NCBI RefSeq assembly: GCF_000934685.1
Contig: NZ_JYNQ01000001.1
Coordinates: 496,001-560,000 of the forward strand
DNA from: Lacinutrix sp. Hel_I_90
Lineage (GTDB): Bacteria > Bacteroidota > Bacteroidia > Flavobacteriales > Flavobacteriaceae
Direction: 5' to 3'
DNA length: 64,000 nt
In this document: positions 1-6,987 of the stretch, in pieces
Position numbering within the stretch: position 1 is the first letter of the stretch
Layout: every line of letters begins with the position of its first letter
Notes under the pieces: model-generated
What the model was told of the DNA's origin: nothing
The model's database searches: none
Seen by the model: only the letters and a program-made list of their open reading frames with translations
Program-made: the position numbers and the translations under genes

Positions 1-536
1 ATAAAGAAAAAACTTTAGAAATTTTACATGAAATTCAAAAGTATTCAGATAAAATTCAGAAATTAAGTGAGATTGTAACCTATTCCGACTTAAACTTTAA
101 ATATGCTAAGCATAATGGAGATATGGTTAAATTTATCACAGAATATATAGCAGAAATTAAACCGAGTTATAAAGACCTTAAATTTAAAGTAAACTCCAAT
201 AAGGTAAATTTTCAAACAGATTTCAGTATTTTAGAAATATCTATTATTTTGGATAACTTAATTTCTAATGCCTCAAAATCAGCATTTAAAAATGATAAAG
301 TTCAAATTGACATAACAAAATCTGACAATAGACTTGTAGTAGTGTTTTCTGATAATGGAATTGGAATCTCAGATGAAATATCAGAGCATATTTTTGATAT
401 CGGTTATACAACTACTAGAGGTTCTGGAATAGGTCTTTATATGGTAAAAGACATAATGAAAAGTTTAGATGGTGATATAGAATTTATTGGAAATAACAAA
501 GTTCTTAAAGGAGCATCATTTAAAATGATTTTTTAG
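1..536 (+). CDS. Histidine-kinase-type ATPase (GHKL), 5'-truncated by window edge
   Basis: The reading frame is open from base 3, so the gene starts outside the window; an internal ATG at 123 is not the real start. What is visible is the end of a helical dimerisation-type segment followed by a complete HATPase_c domain: N-box LDNLISNASKS, G1 box DNGIGIS, an F-like IFDIGYTTTRGS stretch and G2 box GSGIGLYMVKDI. Such domains bind ATP and, in sensor kinases, phosphorylate a His in the upstream dimerisation helix; that His would lie outside the window. No membrane segment is visible. The stop at 534-536 is directly followed by the ATG of a receiver-like gene, so the two are almost certainly co-translated and functionally paired as kinase and receiver. 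Confidence 0.85.
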   Translation, partial: KEKTLEILHEIQKYSDKIQKLSEIVTYSDLNFKYAKHNGDMVKFITEYIAEIKPSYKDLKFKVNSNKVNFQTDFSILEISIILDNLISNASKSAFKNDKVQIDITKSDNRLVVVFSDNGIGISDEISEHIFDIGYTTTRGSGIGLYMVKDIMKSLDGDIEFIGNNKVLKGASFKMIF

Positions 537-1310
537 ATGACGAGAAACGTATTATATATTGATGACCAACCTGACAAAAGGGCTTTAGATGCGTTTCAGG
601 AAGAATTAGAAGTTGTAGTAAATGAACATAATGCAACTAATAGTTTTAAGGTAAAAGTAAGTCCGATAATACCAAATGATTATATAGATTTTACTAAAGA
701 ACCAATTGATTTCAATACGTTTTTTAGCTTTTTGGATGAAAAATTTTTAAATAAGTCTTTGGATTTAGTAATGTGCGATTTTAACATGCATGTTGATCAT
801 AAACACATGTCTTTTCATATAATTGACCATATAAGAAAGCGAAATAAATCCTGCTCTGTCATTTTATTTTCTGGTTCTCCTTTAAAGGAATTAATTAGAA
901 TGAATAATAGTGATTTAGCTAAAAGTATTTCACAACATATTAATGAAGAAAATAAGGATGCAGAAATAATTTCTTTAACTTCAAAACTGGAGGAAATAAG
1001 AAAAAATGAAACTCCCGCAGAAGATTTATTACGGAAAGCTGTTAGTTCTGATATATCAGAAATTGTTTCTAGAAAAATTCACGAAGATAAAGCTATTGAA
1101 CTGATAACAAAACCTTCATTACTATTGTCTATTGAACACGAATTACTATTACATGGTGATGTAATCTTTAATGATGGTCTTGAAGCTTTAAATGGTAAAT
1201 CTTTTCATGATGTAGCTTCAGAAATTAGAAAACAGACAAAAGAAGGTAAATATTTTACTAATTTATTGTTACAATTAAGTTTGAGTAATTTAATTGAAAT
1301 GAATAATTAA
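537..1310 (+). CDS. Atypical response-regulator receiver protein without DNA-binding domain
   Basis: 257 aa. The N-terminal half looks like a CheY-type receiver: a first strand ending in the acidic pair Asp9-Asp10 (VLYIDDQ), a second strand with a likely phospho-acceptor Asp81 (LDLVMCDFNM) and a strand with Ser112/Ser114 (VILFSGSP). The distance from Asp10 to Asp81 is about 25 residues longer than in ordinary receivers, and no convincing KP lysine is visible. The C-terminal half (about 120-257) is predicted mostly helical, with no HTH or enzyme motif. It starts immediately after the kinase stop codon and ends 6 bases before the caspase-like gene, so it probably relays phosphorylation state from the kinase to that protein. 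The receiver call is fairly firm; the relay role is inference. Confidence 0.7.
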   Translation: MTRNVLYIDDQPDKRALDAFQEELEVVVNEHNATNSFKVKVSPIIPNDYIDFTKEPIDFNTFFSFLDEKFLNKSLDLVMCDFNMHVDHKHMSFHIIDHIRKRNKSCSVILFSGSPLKELIRMNNSDLAKSISQHINEENKDAEIISLTSKLEEIRKNETPAEDLLRKAVSSDISEIVSRKIHEDKAIELITKPSLLLSIEHELLLHGDVIFNDGLEALNGKSFHDVASEIRKQTKEGKYFTNLLLQLSLSNLIEMNN

Positions 1311-1316
1311 TTACGT

Positions 1317-2027
1317 ATGAATATTTATGGTGTACATCCAGAGGATAAAAATTTAAAATTTTTAAAGCGAACAATTAGAGAACTTTCTGAAAAATTTAAT
1401 GAAAAATTTAGGTATTTAAAATTAGAAAAGAACTATCATAGTCATGAAATAATAGCGAAAAGCCTTATTGATGCCAATGAAGGTTTAGTTTTGTTTTTTT
1501 GTCATGCGTTAGATAAAAGTATTAGAGGTTGTCAAATCATGGGTTCTGCAAGAGGAACTGAACATAAAGATTTTGTTTATGGTTCCTGGATTTCTCCAAC
1601 TAAAAACATTAAAGTGTTTAATGGGAAATCAGTTTTTTGTTTAGCTTGTAATTCAAATGATTTAGGTAAATATGCGTTAGAAAATGGAGCTTTGGTTTAT
1701 CTTGGATTTGATGGCATTCCATTCTATTTAAAAGAAAATTTTAAAGAAGATTTAATATCGTCATTAGTAAAGGAAAATTTAGAGCAAATAGTAACTTACA
1801 ATTTAAGTCTCGCAATAGAAAATAATTATACTTTTAATCAACTAGCGATACAATTACGGTTAAGTTTTGATAAACGTAGAATTACCTTAATGAAAGACAA
1901 AGCAAAAGGAAGAGCTACTAAAATCCAAATAGCAAACGTTCTTTCAGTTATAAGAAATGGAATACGCATTTATGGTGATGGTACATTAAATTTATTGGAA
2001 TCCAATTCGACCTCTAAATTATTCTAA
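1317..2027 (+). CDS. Small caspase/CHAT-like putative protease
   Basis: 236 aa, no signal peptide or membrane segment. Residues about 55-135 follow the caspase-hemoglobinase pattern: a hydrophobic strand ending in a His (LVLFFCHA, His63), then about 48 residues later a strand ending in Cys (KSVFCLACNS, Cys111), a helix, and a third strand with Gly (NGALVYLGF), as in CHAT proteins. His63 and Cys111 are the candidate catalytic dyad. The C-terminal 100 residues are helical and basic and unassigned. It is the last gene of the kinase-receiver cassette, so it is the likely output protein, perhaps an activated protease. Family assignment rests on motif order only; no full-length homologue is recalled. 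The stop codon lies within the first copy of a 22-bp tandem repeat. Confidence 0.6.
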   Translation: MNIYGVHPEDKNLKFLKRTIRELSEKFNEKFRYLKLEKNYHSHEIIAKSLIDANEGLVLFFCHALDKSIRGCQIMGSARGTEHKDFVYGSWISPTKNIKVFNGKSVFCLACNSNDLGKYALENGALVYLGFDGIPFYLKENFKEDLISSLVKENLEQIVTYNLSLAIENNYTFNQLAIQLRLSFDKRRITLMKDKAKGRATKIQIANVLSVIRNGIRIYGDGTLNLLESNSTSKLF

Positions 2028-2058
2028 CGAAGCCACTAAATTATTCTAACGAAGCCAC
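2015..2058. repeat. 22-bp perfect tandem duplication over a stop codon
   Basis: The 22-bp unit beginning taaattattctaacgaagc occurs twice head to tail at 2015-2036 and 2037-2058 without mismatch. The first copy contains the stop codon (2025-2027) of the caspase-like gene. It lies where the AT-rich cassette ends and the ordinary chromosomal genes begin. It may be slippage, or a target or attachment-type duplication; nothing in the window decides this. Confidence 0.9.
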
Positions 2059-2188
2059 AATTAGCTTGTACATATATTAGTACTTAATAATATTTAGTGC
2101 TTTTGTTTGTATTACATATAATCATCCACAGGATCATTATATGTAATAGTATGTCAAATAGCGCTAAAAAGCGCTATTACGCTAATTG
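2058..2188. other. Hairpin-rich element bounded by 8-bp inverted repeats
   Basis: The ends CAATTAGC (2058-2065) and GCTAATTG (2181-2188) are perfect inverted repeats. Inside are two strong hairpins: a 17-bp stem with one mismatch (2111-2127 with 2131-2147, loop ACA) and a perfect 9-bp stem (AATAGCGCT at 2157-2165 with 2170-2178, loop AAAA). There is no T-run of the kind expected for a simple terminator. It could be a MITE-like relic, a structured RNA or an intrinsic boundary element. The rest of the 343-base gap (2028-2370) holds only the promoter of the next gene. Confidence 0.6.
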
Positions 2189-2316
2189 TTATGAAATGTA
2201 CTATAATTAATATTATGTAAAATAGAACTTCTGAAAACCTAACTTCTCCTTGTGAACTCCCAGTCTTTAATCAAACCACAAAACGGAATCTAAAACAGAA
2301 TCTACTAACAACGGTC

Positions 2317-2347
2317 TTGAATTACTTTAGTATTACCCTTATCTTTG
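2317..2347 (+). promoter_or_regulatory. Bacteroidota-type promoter of the DUF2237 gene
   Basis: TTG at 2317-2319, a 20-base spacer, and TATCTTTG at 2340-2347 match the flavobacterial -33/-7 consensus (TTG, 17-23 bases, TAnnTTTG) exactly. The ATG at 2371 lies 23 bases downstream. Confidence 0.7.
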
Positions 2348-2370
2348 CACGCTATTAAACTTTTATCTCC

Positions 2371-2754
2371 ATGTCAATAACACCGTCAACCCTAAAAACA
2401 AGCTTAAACGTTTTTGATGAACCACTAGAAAACTGTTCTTGTAATCCTACAACGGGTTATTTACGTGATGGCTTTTGTAATACCACTGCTGAAGATATTG
2501 GCACACATGTAGTCTGCGCCATTGTTTCTGAGGTTTTTTTAAAGTATTCCCTTTCTAAAGGCAACGATTTAATAACGCCCATACCACATTGGGATTTCCC
2601 AGGACTAAAACCTGGCGATAAATGGTGTCTTTGTGTCTCGCGCTGGAAAGAAGCCGAAAAAGCTCATGCAGCGCCTAAAGTAGATTTAAAAGCCACCCAC
2701 AAAATGGCTTTAAAATACGTGCCCTTAGCACTTTTAAAACAATACGCTATCTAG
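2371..2754 (+). CDS. DUF2237 family protein
   Basis: 127 aa, cytosolic. It matches the DUF2237 pattern over its full length: NVFDEPL near the N-terminus, Cys-x-Cys, TGYLRDGFC, the GTHVVCAIV segment, FPGLKPGDKWCLCVSRW and a final helical part. The conserved cysteines are suggestive of a metal or redox site, but the function of the family is unknown. It has its own promoter (2317-2347) and its last four bases overlap the end of the convergent FAD oxidoreductase gene. Confidence 0.85.
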   Translation: MSITPSTLKTSLNVFDEPLENCSCNPTTGYLRDGFCNTTAEDIGTHVVCAIVSEVFLKYSLSKGNDLITPIPHWDFPGLKPGDKWCLCVSRWKEAEKAHAAPKVDLKATHKMALKYVPLALLKQYAI

Positions 2755-3989
2755 GCCAAATCTGAAATTATTTGCTTCGCCACCAACTCACCACTCGTCA
2801 TCGCTGCGTTTAACGAGCCGTTTAAAGTATGATCGCCAGCCAAATAAATAGTCTCGGAATATTTTATATCGGCAACAGTAGCCACGTGCTTTACCGCGTT
2901 TAACTTTGGTAATGCGCGTTTAATCTGGTAACGCTTAATACATTGCAGCGTTTTTATACCACATAGCGTCTCTAGTTCTTGTGCTACCTTTTGTATAAGC
3001 GCTTCTTCAGTCAACCCATGTGCTTTAACCACCGTAACCGATAACACCGCCCCTGTACTCCTGTTATTGTTTTGAATACTCGTCGTGAAAAACAAATTAT
3101 TAATTAAAGCGCCTTCATCTGCTACCAAACCAATAATTGGTCGCTTTAAGCTGTCTTTTTCTACCGTAAAGTATAACGTATCACAAGACTTCCATGCAAC
3201 CAACTGCTTTTTGTTGAGTAGTTTAGCGCTTTCCGTGGCTATTACCGTAATATCTGTTGTTAACCTGGTACCGTCTTCTAATATAATGCCCTTCTCCTCT
3301 ACTGCTTTAACTGCTGTATTGAAAAGAAACCTGGTGTTTTTTAACTGGGCTTGTAACTGGTTTGGGATTGCACCAATCCCGTCTTTGGGCAGTACTGCTA
3401 AGCCTTCACCAAACATTTTGTAAATAAACGCAAACATTTTACTTGGTGTTTGTAGCTCGGTTTCTAAAAATATCCCGGAAAAAAAAGGCTTAAAAAAATC
3501 ACTGATAATGGCTTCCGAAAAGCCTTTGGCTCTTAAGTATTCTAATGTTGTTGTATTGGACCCTTCATTAAAAATAGCAGCAACCGATTTCTTTTTTAAG
3601 GCTAAATTCAATTTAAAAATGGCTAATTTGTCTTTTATAGAGCCAATAGAAGACGTTATGGTGGGTAGCAATAACGATAGATTGCGTAAGGGATCTCCAA
3701 TAGTATGTTGCTTCCCGTTTTTATAGATAACGGCTCCCGGTATTAACTTTTGCAAGGCTAAACCCTCGTAATCTAAATACTTCATGGCCTGCGGATAGGC
3801 TTCTAATAAGACTTGAAAGCCACGATCTAAAACATAACCGTCCACAACATCCGTTTTTACACGACCGCCAACAGTGGCACTGGCTTCAATGAGTGTTGGT
3901 TTAAATCCTGCCTTCTCTAATGCAATAGCCGTTATCAATCCGCTGATACCAGCGCCTATTATATGTATATGCTTCGAAGTACTGTCCAT
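2751..3989 (-). CDS. NAD(P)/FAD-dependent amine-oxidase-type oxidoreductase
   Basis: 412 aa. The N-terminus is a Rossmann dinucleotide fold (IIGAGISGL at 10-18, acidic Glu36 at the end of the second strand, then GGRV), the arrangement of flavin-containing amine oxidases, phytoene desaturases and protoporphyrinogen oxidases. The C-terminus has the second FAD contact motif (YLAGDHTLNGSLNAAMTSGE). No signal peptide. The substrate cannot be inferred: the neighbours are unrelated and no carotenoid genes are present. It converges on the DUF2237 gene with a 4-base overlap. The ATG at 3989 leaves only three residues before the structured part, which supports this start. Confidence 0.85.
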   Translation of the reverse strand: MDSTSKHIHIIGAGISGLITAIALEKAGFKPTLIEASATVGGRVKTDVVDGYVLDRGFQVLLEAYPQAMKYLDYEGLALQKLIPGAVIYKNGKQHTIGDPLRNLSLLLPTITSSIGSIKDKLAIFKLNLALKKKSVAAIFNEGSNTTTLEYLRAKGFSEAIISDFFKPFFSGIFLETELQTPSKMFAFIYKMFGEGLAVLPKDGIGAIPNQLQAQLKNTRFLFNTAVKAVEEKGIILEDGTRLTTDITVIATESAKLLNKKQLVAWKSCDTLYFTVEKDSLKRPIIGLVADEGALINNLFFTTSIQNNNRSTGAVLSVTVVKAHGLTEEALIQKVAQELETLCGIKTLQCIKRYQIKRALPKLNAVKHVATVADIKYSETIYLAGDHTLNGSLNAAMTSGELVAKQIISDLA

Positions 3990-4105
3990 GTTTAGCGCTA
4001 TTTTTGGCGTTTAAAACCTAAAGCTAAATTACAATTTTATCCTATAAAAATTCAGAAAGCCACACTTTAACGCCTCCAAATAAGCGCGTATAAGGCCCTT
4101 GGGGT

Positions 4106-4672
4106 TTATAAGGATACTTTGGTGCTGTCTAGGGCGATAACACGTCCTGTGTAAGTGATAGACGTTCTGTGAGAGCTATTAATGCTCATGGTACTCGTTA
4201 GATTACTAAATAGTTTTAGGGTGACCGCATAGTTTTCAGACGTTTTATTCTTACCATTTATAGTAAAGGTAATGAGGTAGCTACTTTTTTTTCCTTTTCC
4301 TATCGTAAGAGCTTCTGGAACACCTTCAAAGGCTATTCCCATCTCATTATTCGTGTAACGGCCTGCAATACGCTGCTCTCCATAATAAGGCAAATAGGCA
4401 AACACACTGTCTTCTTTCATTCTGAAGTAATTAGTATGGTTAGTGAGGTCAATACTGCTCGCAGAGCTGCCTGGAGGTAAAAGTCCAGAATTCTGAATCT
4501 GGCTCATAGCACCAATAACTTGCGGTTGTGCCCAGTTGTTTTCAATTTCAAAAGTCTTAAGCGCCACAAGACGTTCTAATTGTTTAGAAGTCGCCATATC
4601 TGTGGCGTTTTTTGTTGTGGAACACCCCAAACAAAAGACGGTGACTATTATTAAAATAATATTATTTTTCAT
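4106..4672 (-). CDS. DUF4251 domain lipoprotein
   Basis: 188 aa from the ATG at 4670-4672, chosen because it gives a proper lipoprotein signal (MKNNIILIIVTVFCLGCS, Cys17) whereas an upstream ATG at 4711 would add 13 residues in front of it. The mature part fits DUF4251: an F-x-I-E-N strand, the region with YFRMKEDSVFAYLPYYGE, and a C-terminal strand pair near SSHRTSITYTGRV. These are Bacteroidota envelope proteins of unknown role. It is separated from the gene upstream (4788-5147) by a hairpin terminator, so it is probably transcribed alone. Confidence 0.75.
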   Translation of the reverse strand: MKNNIILIIVTVFCLGCSTTKNATDMATSKQLERLVALKTFEIENNWAQPQVIGAMSQIQNSGLLPPGSSASSIDLTNHTNYFRMKEDSVFAYLPYYGEQRIAGRYTNNEMGIAFEGVPEALTIGKGKKSSYLITFTINGKNKTSENYAVTLKLFSNLTSTMSINSSHRTSITYTGRVIALDSTKVSL

Positions 4673-4710
4673 TTTTATTACTGCTTTAATAAGGAATACC
4701 TTAAAATACA

Positions 4711-4742
4711 AAAAAGAATTAATCGCGTGACTAATTCTTTTT
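4711..4742 (-). terminator. Hairpin terminator after the 4788-5147 gene
   Basis: A perfect 11-bp stem (AAAAAGAATTA at 4711-4721 with TAATTCTTTTT at 4732-4742, loop of 10) lies 46 bases past the stop of the minus-strand gene and ends in Ts on both strands. Confidence 0.65.
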
Positions 4743-4787
4743 AAATATGCTGTTAAGTGTATGGTTCTGTTTTTGTTTTATAAATTA

Positions 4788-5147
4788 CTAATCTACAACA
4801 GCTATGGGCTGTATTTCACTTTTAATACGTTTGTATACGGCTAGTTGCGGTCGTGTTAATATGTCTTTCATTTCTTCAGTTTCGCGTGCCTGCATTTTAT
4901 ATAACATATCGAGCTTGTCTTTTCCTTCGTATAATTCCTCGATTTTAGCGCGTTTGATTAAAAACTCTTCAATCTTTTTTTCAAAAATCAAAAACTGATT
5001 CGCATCCAATGCCAGCTGTGTATTGTAGTCATTGGTTATGCGTTGCGCCTCGGCATCATGAATTTCTGTATTTTTTTGCGTGTATATGTCTTGTGCAGAT
5101 AATAAACTGCTAAACACGATTGCTAAACTTAGTAGTATTGTTTTCAT
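4788..5147 (-). CDS. Small exported helical protein, Spy/CpxP-like
   Basis: 119 aa with a clear Sec signal peptide (MKTILLSLAIVFSSLLSAQ, cut near residue 18). The mature part is almost entirely helical and charged, with a region rich in Glu, Lys and Met and an LTRPQLAVYKRIK segment that resembles the LTxxQ motif of Spy/CpxP periplasmic proteins. Flavobacteria carry many such small exported proteins; a chaperone-like or stress role is inferred only. It has its own downstream hairpin and faces a long upstream gap, so it looks monocistronic. Confidence 0.55.
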   Translation of the reverse strand: MKTILLSLAIVFSSLLSAQDIYTQKNTEIHDAEAQRITNDYNTQLALDANQFLIFEKKIEEFLIKRAKIEELYEGKDKLDMLYKMQARETEEMKDILTRPQLAVYKRIKSEIQPIAVVD

Positions 5148-5323
5148 AAAAATAGTGTTTGCTTCAATATACTAATAAAAACAGCTGCTCCCAAGGGCTT
5201 TAAATAAATTTTAGCAGTTTTTATTCAAAAATTAACAGATTTTAAGAGCCTGCTTGAAGGCTAGCCTCCCACCTTTTATATTAAATAGCTTTATGTAAAA
5301 CAGCCAATACACATATCAAGGCA

Positions 5324-5367
5324 AAAACCGTTTTTAACTAAAAAATAATGGGTTTAAAAACGGTTTT
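5324..5367. repeat. Perfect 14-bp inverted repeat
   Basis: AAAACCGTTTTTAA at 5324-5337 is perfectly inverted at 5354-5367, with a 16-base loop. It sits in the middle of the 443-base gap 5148-5590, far from both flanking genes (upstream of both), so it is not an ordinary terminator; a regulator-binding site or a structured transcript is possible. I see no other gene or clear promoter in this gap. Confidence 0.7.
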
Positions 5368-5590
5368 AATATAAATTTTAAGCAATAGGTGTTAAAATTT
5401 TAATGTATTTATATTATTAAAAACGATAATGTGCATCAAATTTAAGACGTATGACTAAATTGAAGACTATTCCTACTAAATTAGTCTTAAAGTGTCTTTT
5501 TTCTCGGTTTCTCATCGACTAATTCAGTAAATTTATATAGGGCAAAACTTTTTTTTTAACAAGGTTCCCTACTCATTTAATTTAAACATT

Positions 5591-5923
5591 ATGAAAACCC
5601 TCACCCTCCTTATAGCACTCGTTTCAGTATCTTTTTTTTCCACTTCCAATATGGAGTTAACCCCATCTGAGTTAGAAAATAATGCCACAGTCCTCCTAAC
5701 TTTTGATGCTTTCGAAGGCGGTCATTATTTCTTTACCGATATTAACAATGAAGCCATGTCATTTGATGACATTATGGGAGACACTTCAATTAAAACAGCC
5801 TTAGAAAATGGAGATTATATAGGCACTAGCTTTAATGTGTCTTACATTAAAATTAATCCTCATAACTTTAATAATATCATTAAAAAGATAGAATTGTACT
5901 CTAATGCTAATATGAGACGTTAA
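5591..5923 (+). CDS. Small secreted protein, unknown
   Basis: 110 aa. The N-terminus is a signal peptide (MKTLTLLIALVSVSFFSTS) and the rest is a small, mildly acidic domain with NNATVLLTFDAFEGGHYFFTD and a basic C-terminal tail. I recognise no family. It is flanked by long non-coding stretches on the left and a decayed gene on the right, and no promoter of the consensus type is obvious. Coding is supported by the signal peptide and codon use only. Confidence 0.5.
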   Translation: MKTLTLLIALVSVSFFSTSNMELTPSELENNATVLLTFDAFEGGHYFFTDINNEAMSFDDIMGDTSIKTALENGDYIGTSFNVSYIKINPHNFNNIIKKIELYSNANMRR

Positions 5924-6004
5924 TTTTAAATAGCAACAACACCTCTGCCGCAGACTTACTCTTATAAGACCCTATTTAGTCCTTAAGAATCGTTTCTTCC
6001 TGTC

Positions 6005-6403
6005 CTAAATACCAGCCAATAGAGACACAATCTTTTTGTCGATACCGATACTTTTTGAGTCGCGCTTTTTCCTAAATATAATTTGTAGAATAAAGCGATG
6101 TAGCGCCGTACTGTCTTTAAACGGACGGTTGGGTTTTAAAAAGGGCTTCTCAATAGGATAAACAGAACAAAACAGTAAACGGTTATTATGGTCTTCAAAA
6201 CAACTGTCTAAATTCGACTGGGAATAAGTGTCCATTTTCTTTAAAACAATGGTAATGATCCATTTGCGAATACTAATTTGCTTTAAATAGTCTTTGGGTT
6301 TTTTAGTCTTGAAAAAATCCCAGATCGATTTAATACCTGTTGCATTGCCATACGGCTTTAAACTGGGATGATTGTGAAGATCTGAAATTGGTTTAGTGTC
6401 CAT
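6005..6403 (-). pseudogene. N-terminal remnant of a zinc dipeptidase (M19-like)
   Basis: 133 codons from the ATG at 6401-6403. The start (ISDLHNHPSLKPYG, then SIWDFF) and a later stretch (TYSQSNLDSC, then SVYPIEKPF) match the beginning of Bacteroidota membrane-dipeptidase-like proteins, which carry a DLHxHPSLK metal site and are around 400 aa long. Here the frame stops after about a third of that length and no continuation is found in the other frames downstream. The first metal motif reads HNH rather than HCH. I interpret it as a gene that lost its 3' two thirds; it might still make a short protein. An upstream in-frame ATG at 6490 adds 29 residues unlike the family. Confidence 0.55.
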
Positions 6404-6504
6404 TACTGGTTTAAAGCTAAGCGAATTAGTAGTTAAAAGTACGAAAAAAAAGCCTAACGATTCGTGTTGAAAGTTCCAGATAAAATTCATAATTTTAGGT
6501 TAAA

Positions 6505-6538
6505 TTGATAAATGCTATCGCGGTTTTTATTACCTTTA
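6505..6538 (+). promoter_or_regulatory. Probable promoter of hpf
   Basis: TTG at 6505-6507, 23-base spacer, TACCTTTA at 6531-6538, one mismatch to TAnnTTTG. The hpf ATG follows 24 bases later, as for the other consensus promoters here. Confidence 0.5.
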
Positions 6539-6562
6539 AGTATAACTAAAAAACGAAAAACT

Positions 6563-6865
6563 ATGACAGTGAATTATGAATATGATGGCGTAACAGCAAG
6601 CCCAGAATTAGAGGATTATGTAAACAAAAAACTAGAAAAATTATTTAGTAAATATGAATTTGTAATCCGTGCTGATGTTTTTTTTAAAACGGAAAACACC
6701 AATGATAGAGATGGAAAAATGAAAACCTCCATCCGTTTAAGTGCTCCAGGACCACGATTATTTGCAGAAACCGCTACGGATTCGTTTCATAAAAGTGCAA
6801 CAGAAACAGTAAACTCCTTATTGAAGCAATTAGACAAACGAAAAGGGTCTATGCAGACGTATTAA
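6563..6865 (+). CDS. hpf: Ribosome hibernation promoting factor, short form
   Basis: 100 aa from the ATG at 6563; an earlier in-frame ATG (6512) lies upstream of the promoter and is rejected. It is a complete HPF/RaiA domain: MTVNYEYDGV first strand, SPELEDYVNKKLEKLFSKY helix, a strand with ADVFFK, IRLSAPGPRLFAE and the final helix SATETVNSLLKQLDKRK. The family binds the decoding centre of the 30S subunit in stationary phase and blocks translation. It lacks the C-terminal dimerisation domain of long HPF. Its own promoter and a strong terminator make it monocistronic. Confidence 0.92.
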   Translation: MTVNYEYDGVTASPELEDYVNKKLEKLFSKYEFVIRADVFFKTENTNDRDGKMKTSIRLSAPGPRLFAETATDSFHKSATETVNSLLKQLDKRKGSMQTY

Positions 6866-6896
6866 TTATACAAAAATTTATAGTTTAAAAGTACTA

Positions 6897-6930
6897 GGAA
6901 AACGACTCAAAAAGGGTCGTTTTTTTTTGT
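6897..6930 (+). terminator. Terminator after hpf
   Basis: AAAACGAC (6899-6906 region) pairs with GTCGTTTT (from 6916) across a short A-rich loop, followed by a run of Ts: a standard rho-independent terminator about 35 bases past the hpf stop. Confidence 0.8.
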
Positions 6931-6987
6931 TTAAAAAAGAGAAGATCATAGAGCCAAGTACTTAGAAAACTTTCCTTTAACTGAAGG

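Noticed and set aside
2015-2188. Integron attC site
   Set aside because: TCTAAC at the left end and GTTATG at the right resemble attC ends, but the inner L boxes do not pair and no cassette array or integrase is visible.
3085-3726. Plus-strand ORFs opposite the FAD oxidoreductase gene
   Set aside because: Antisense shadows of a gene with clear FAD motifs.
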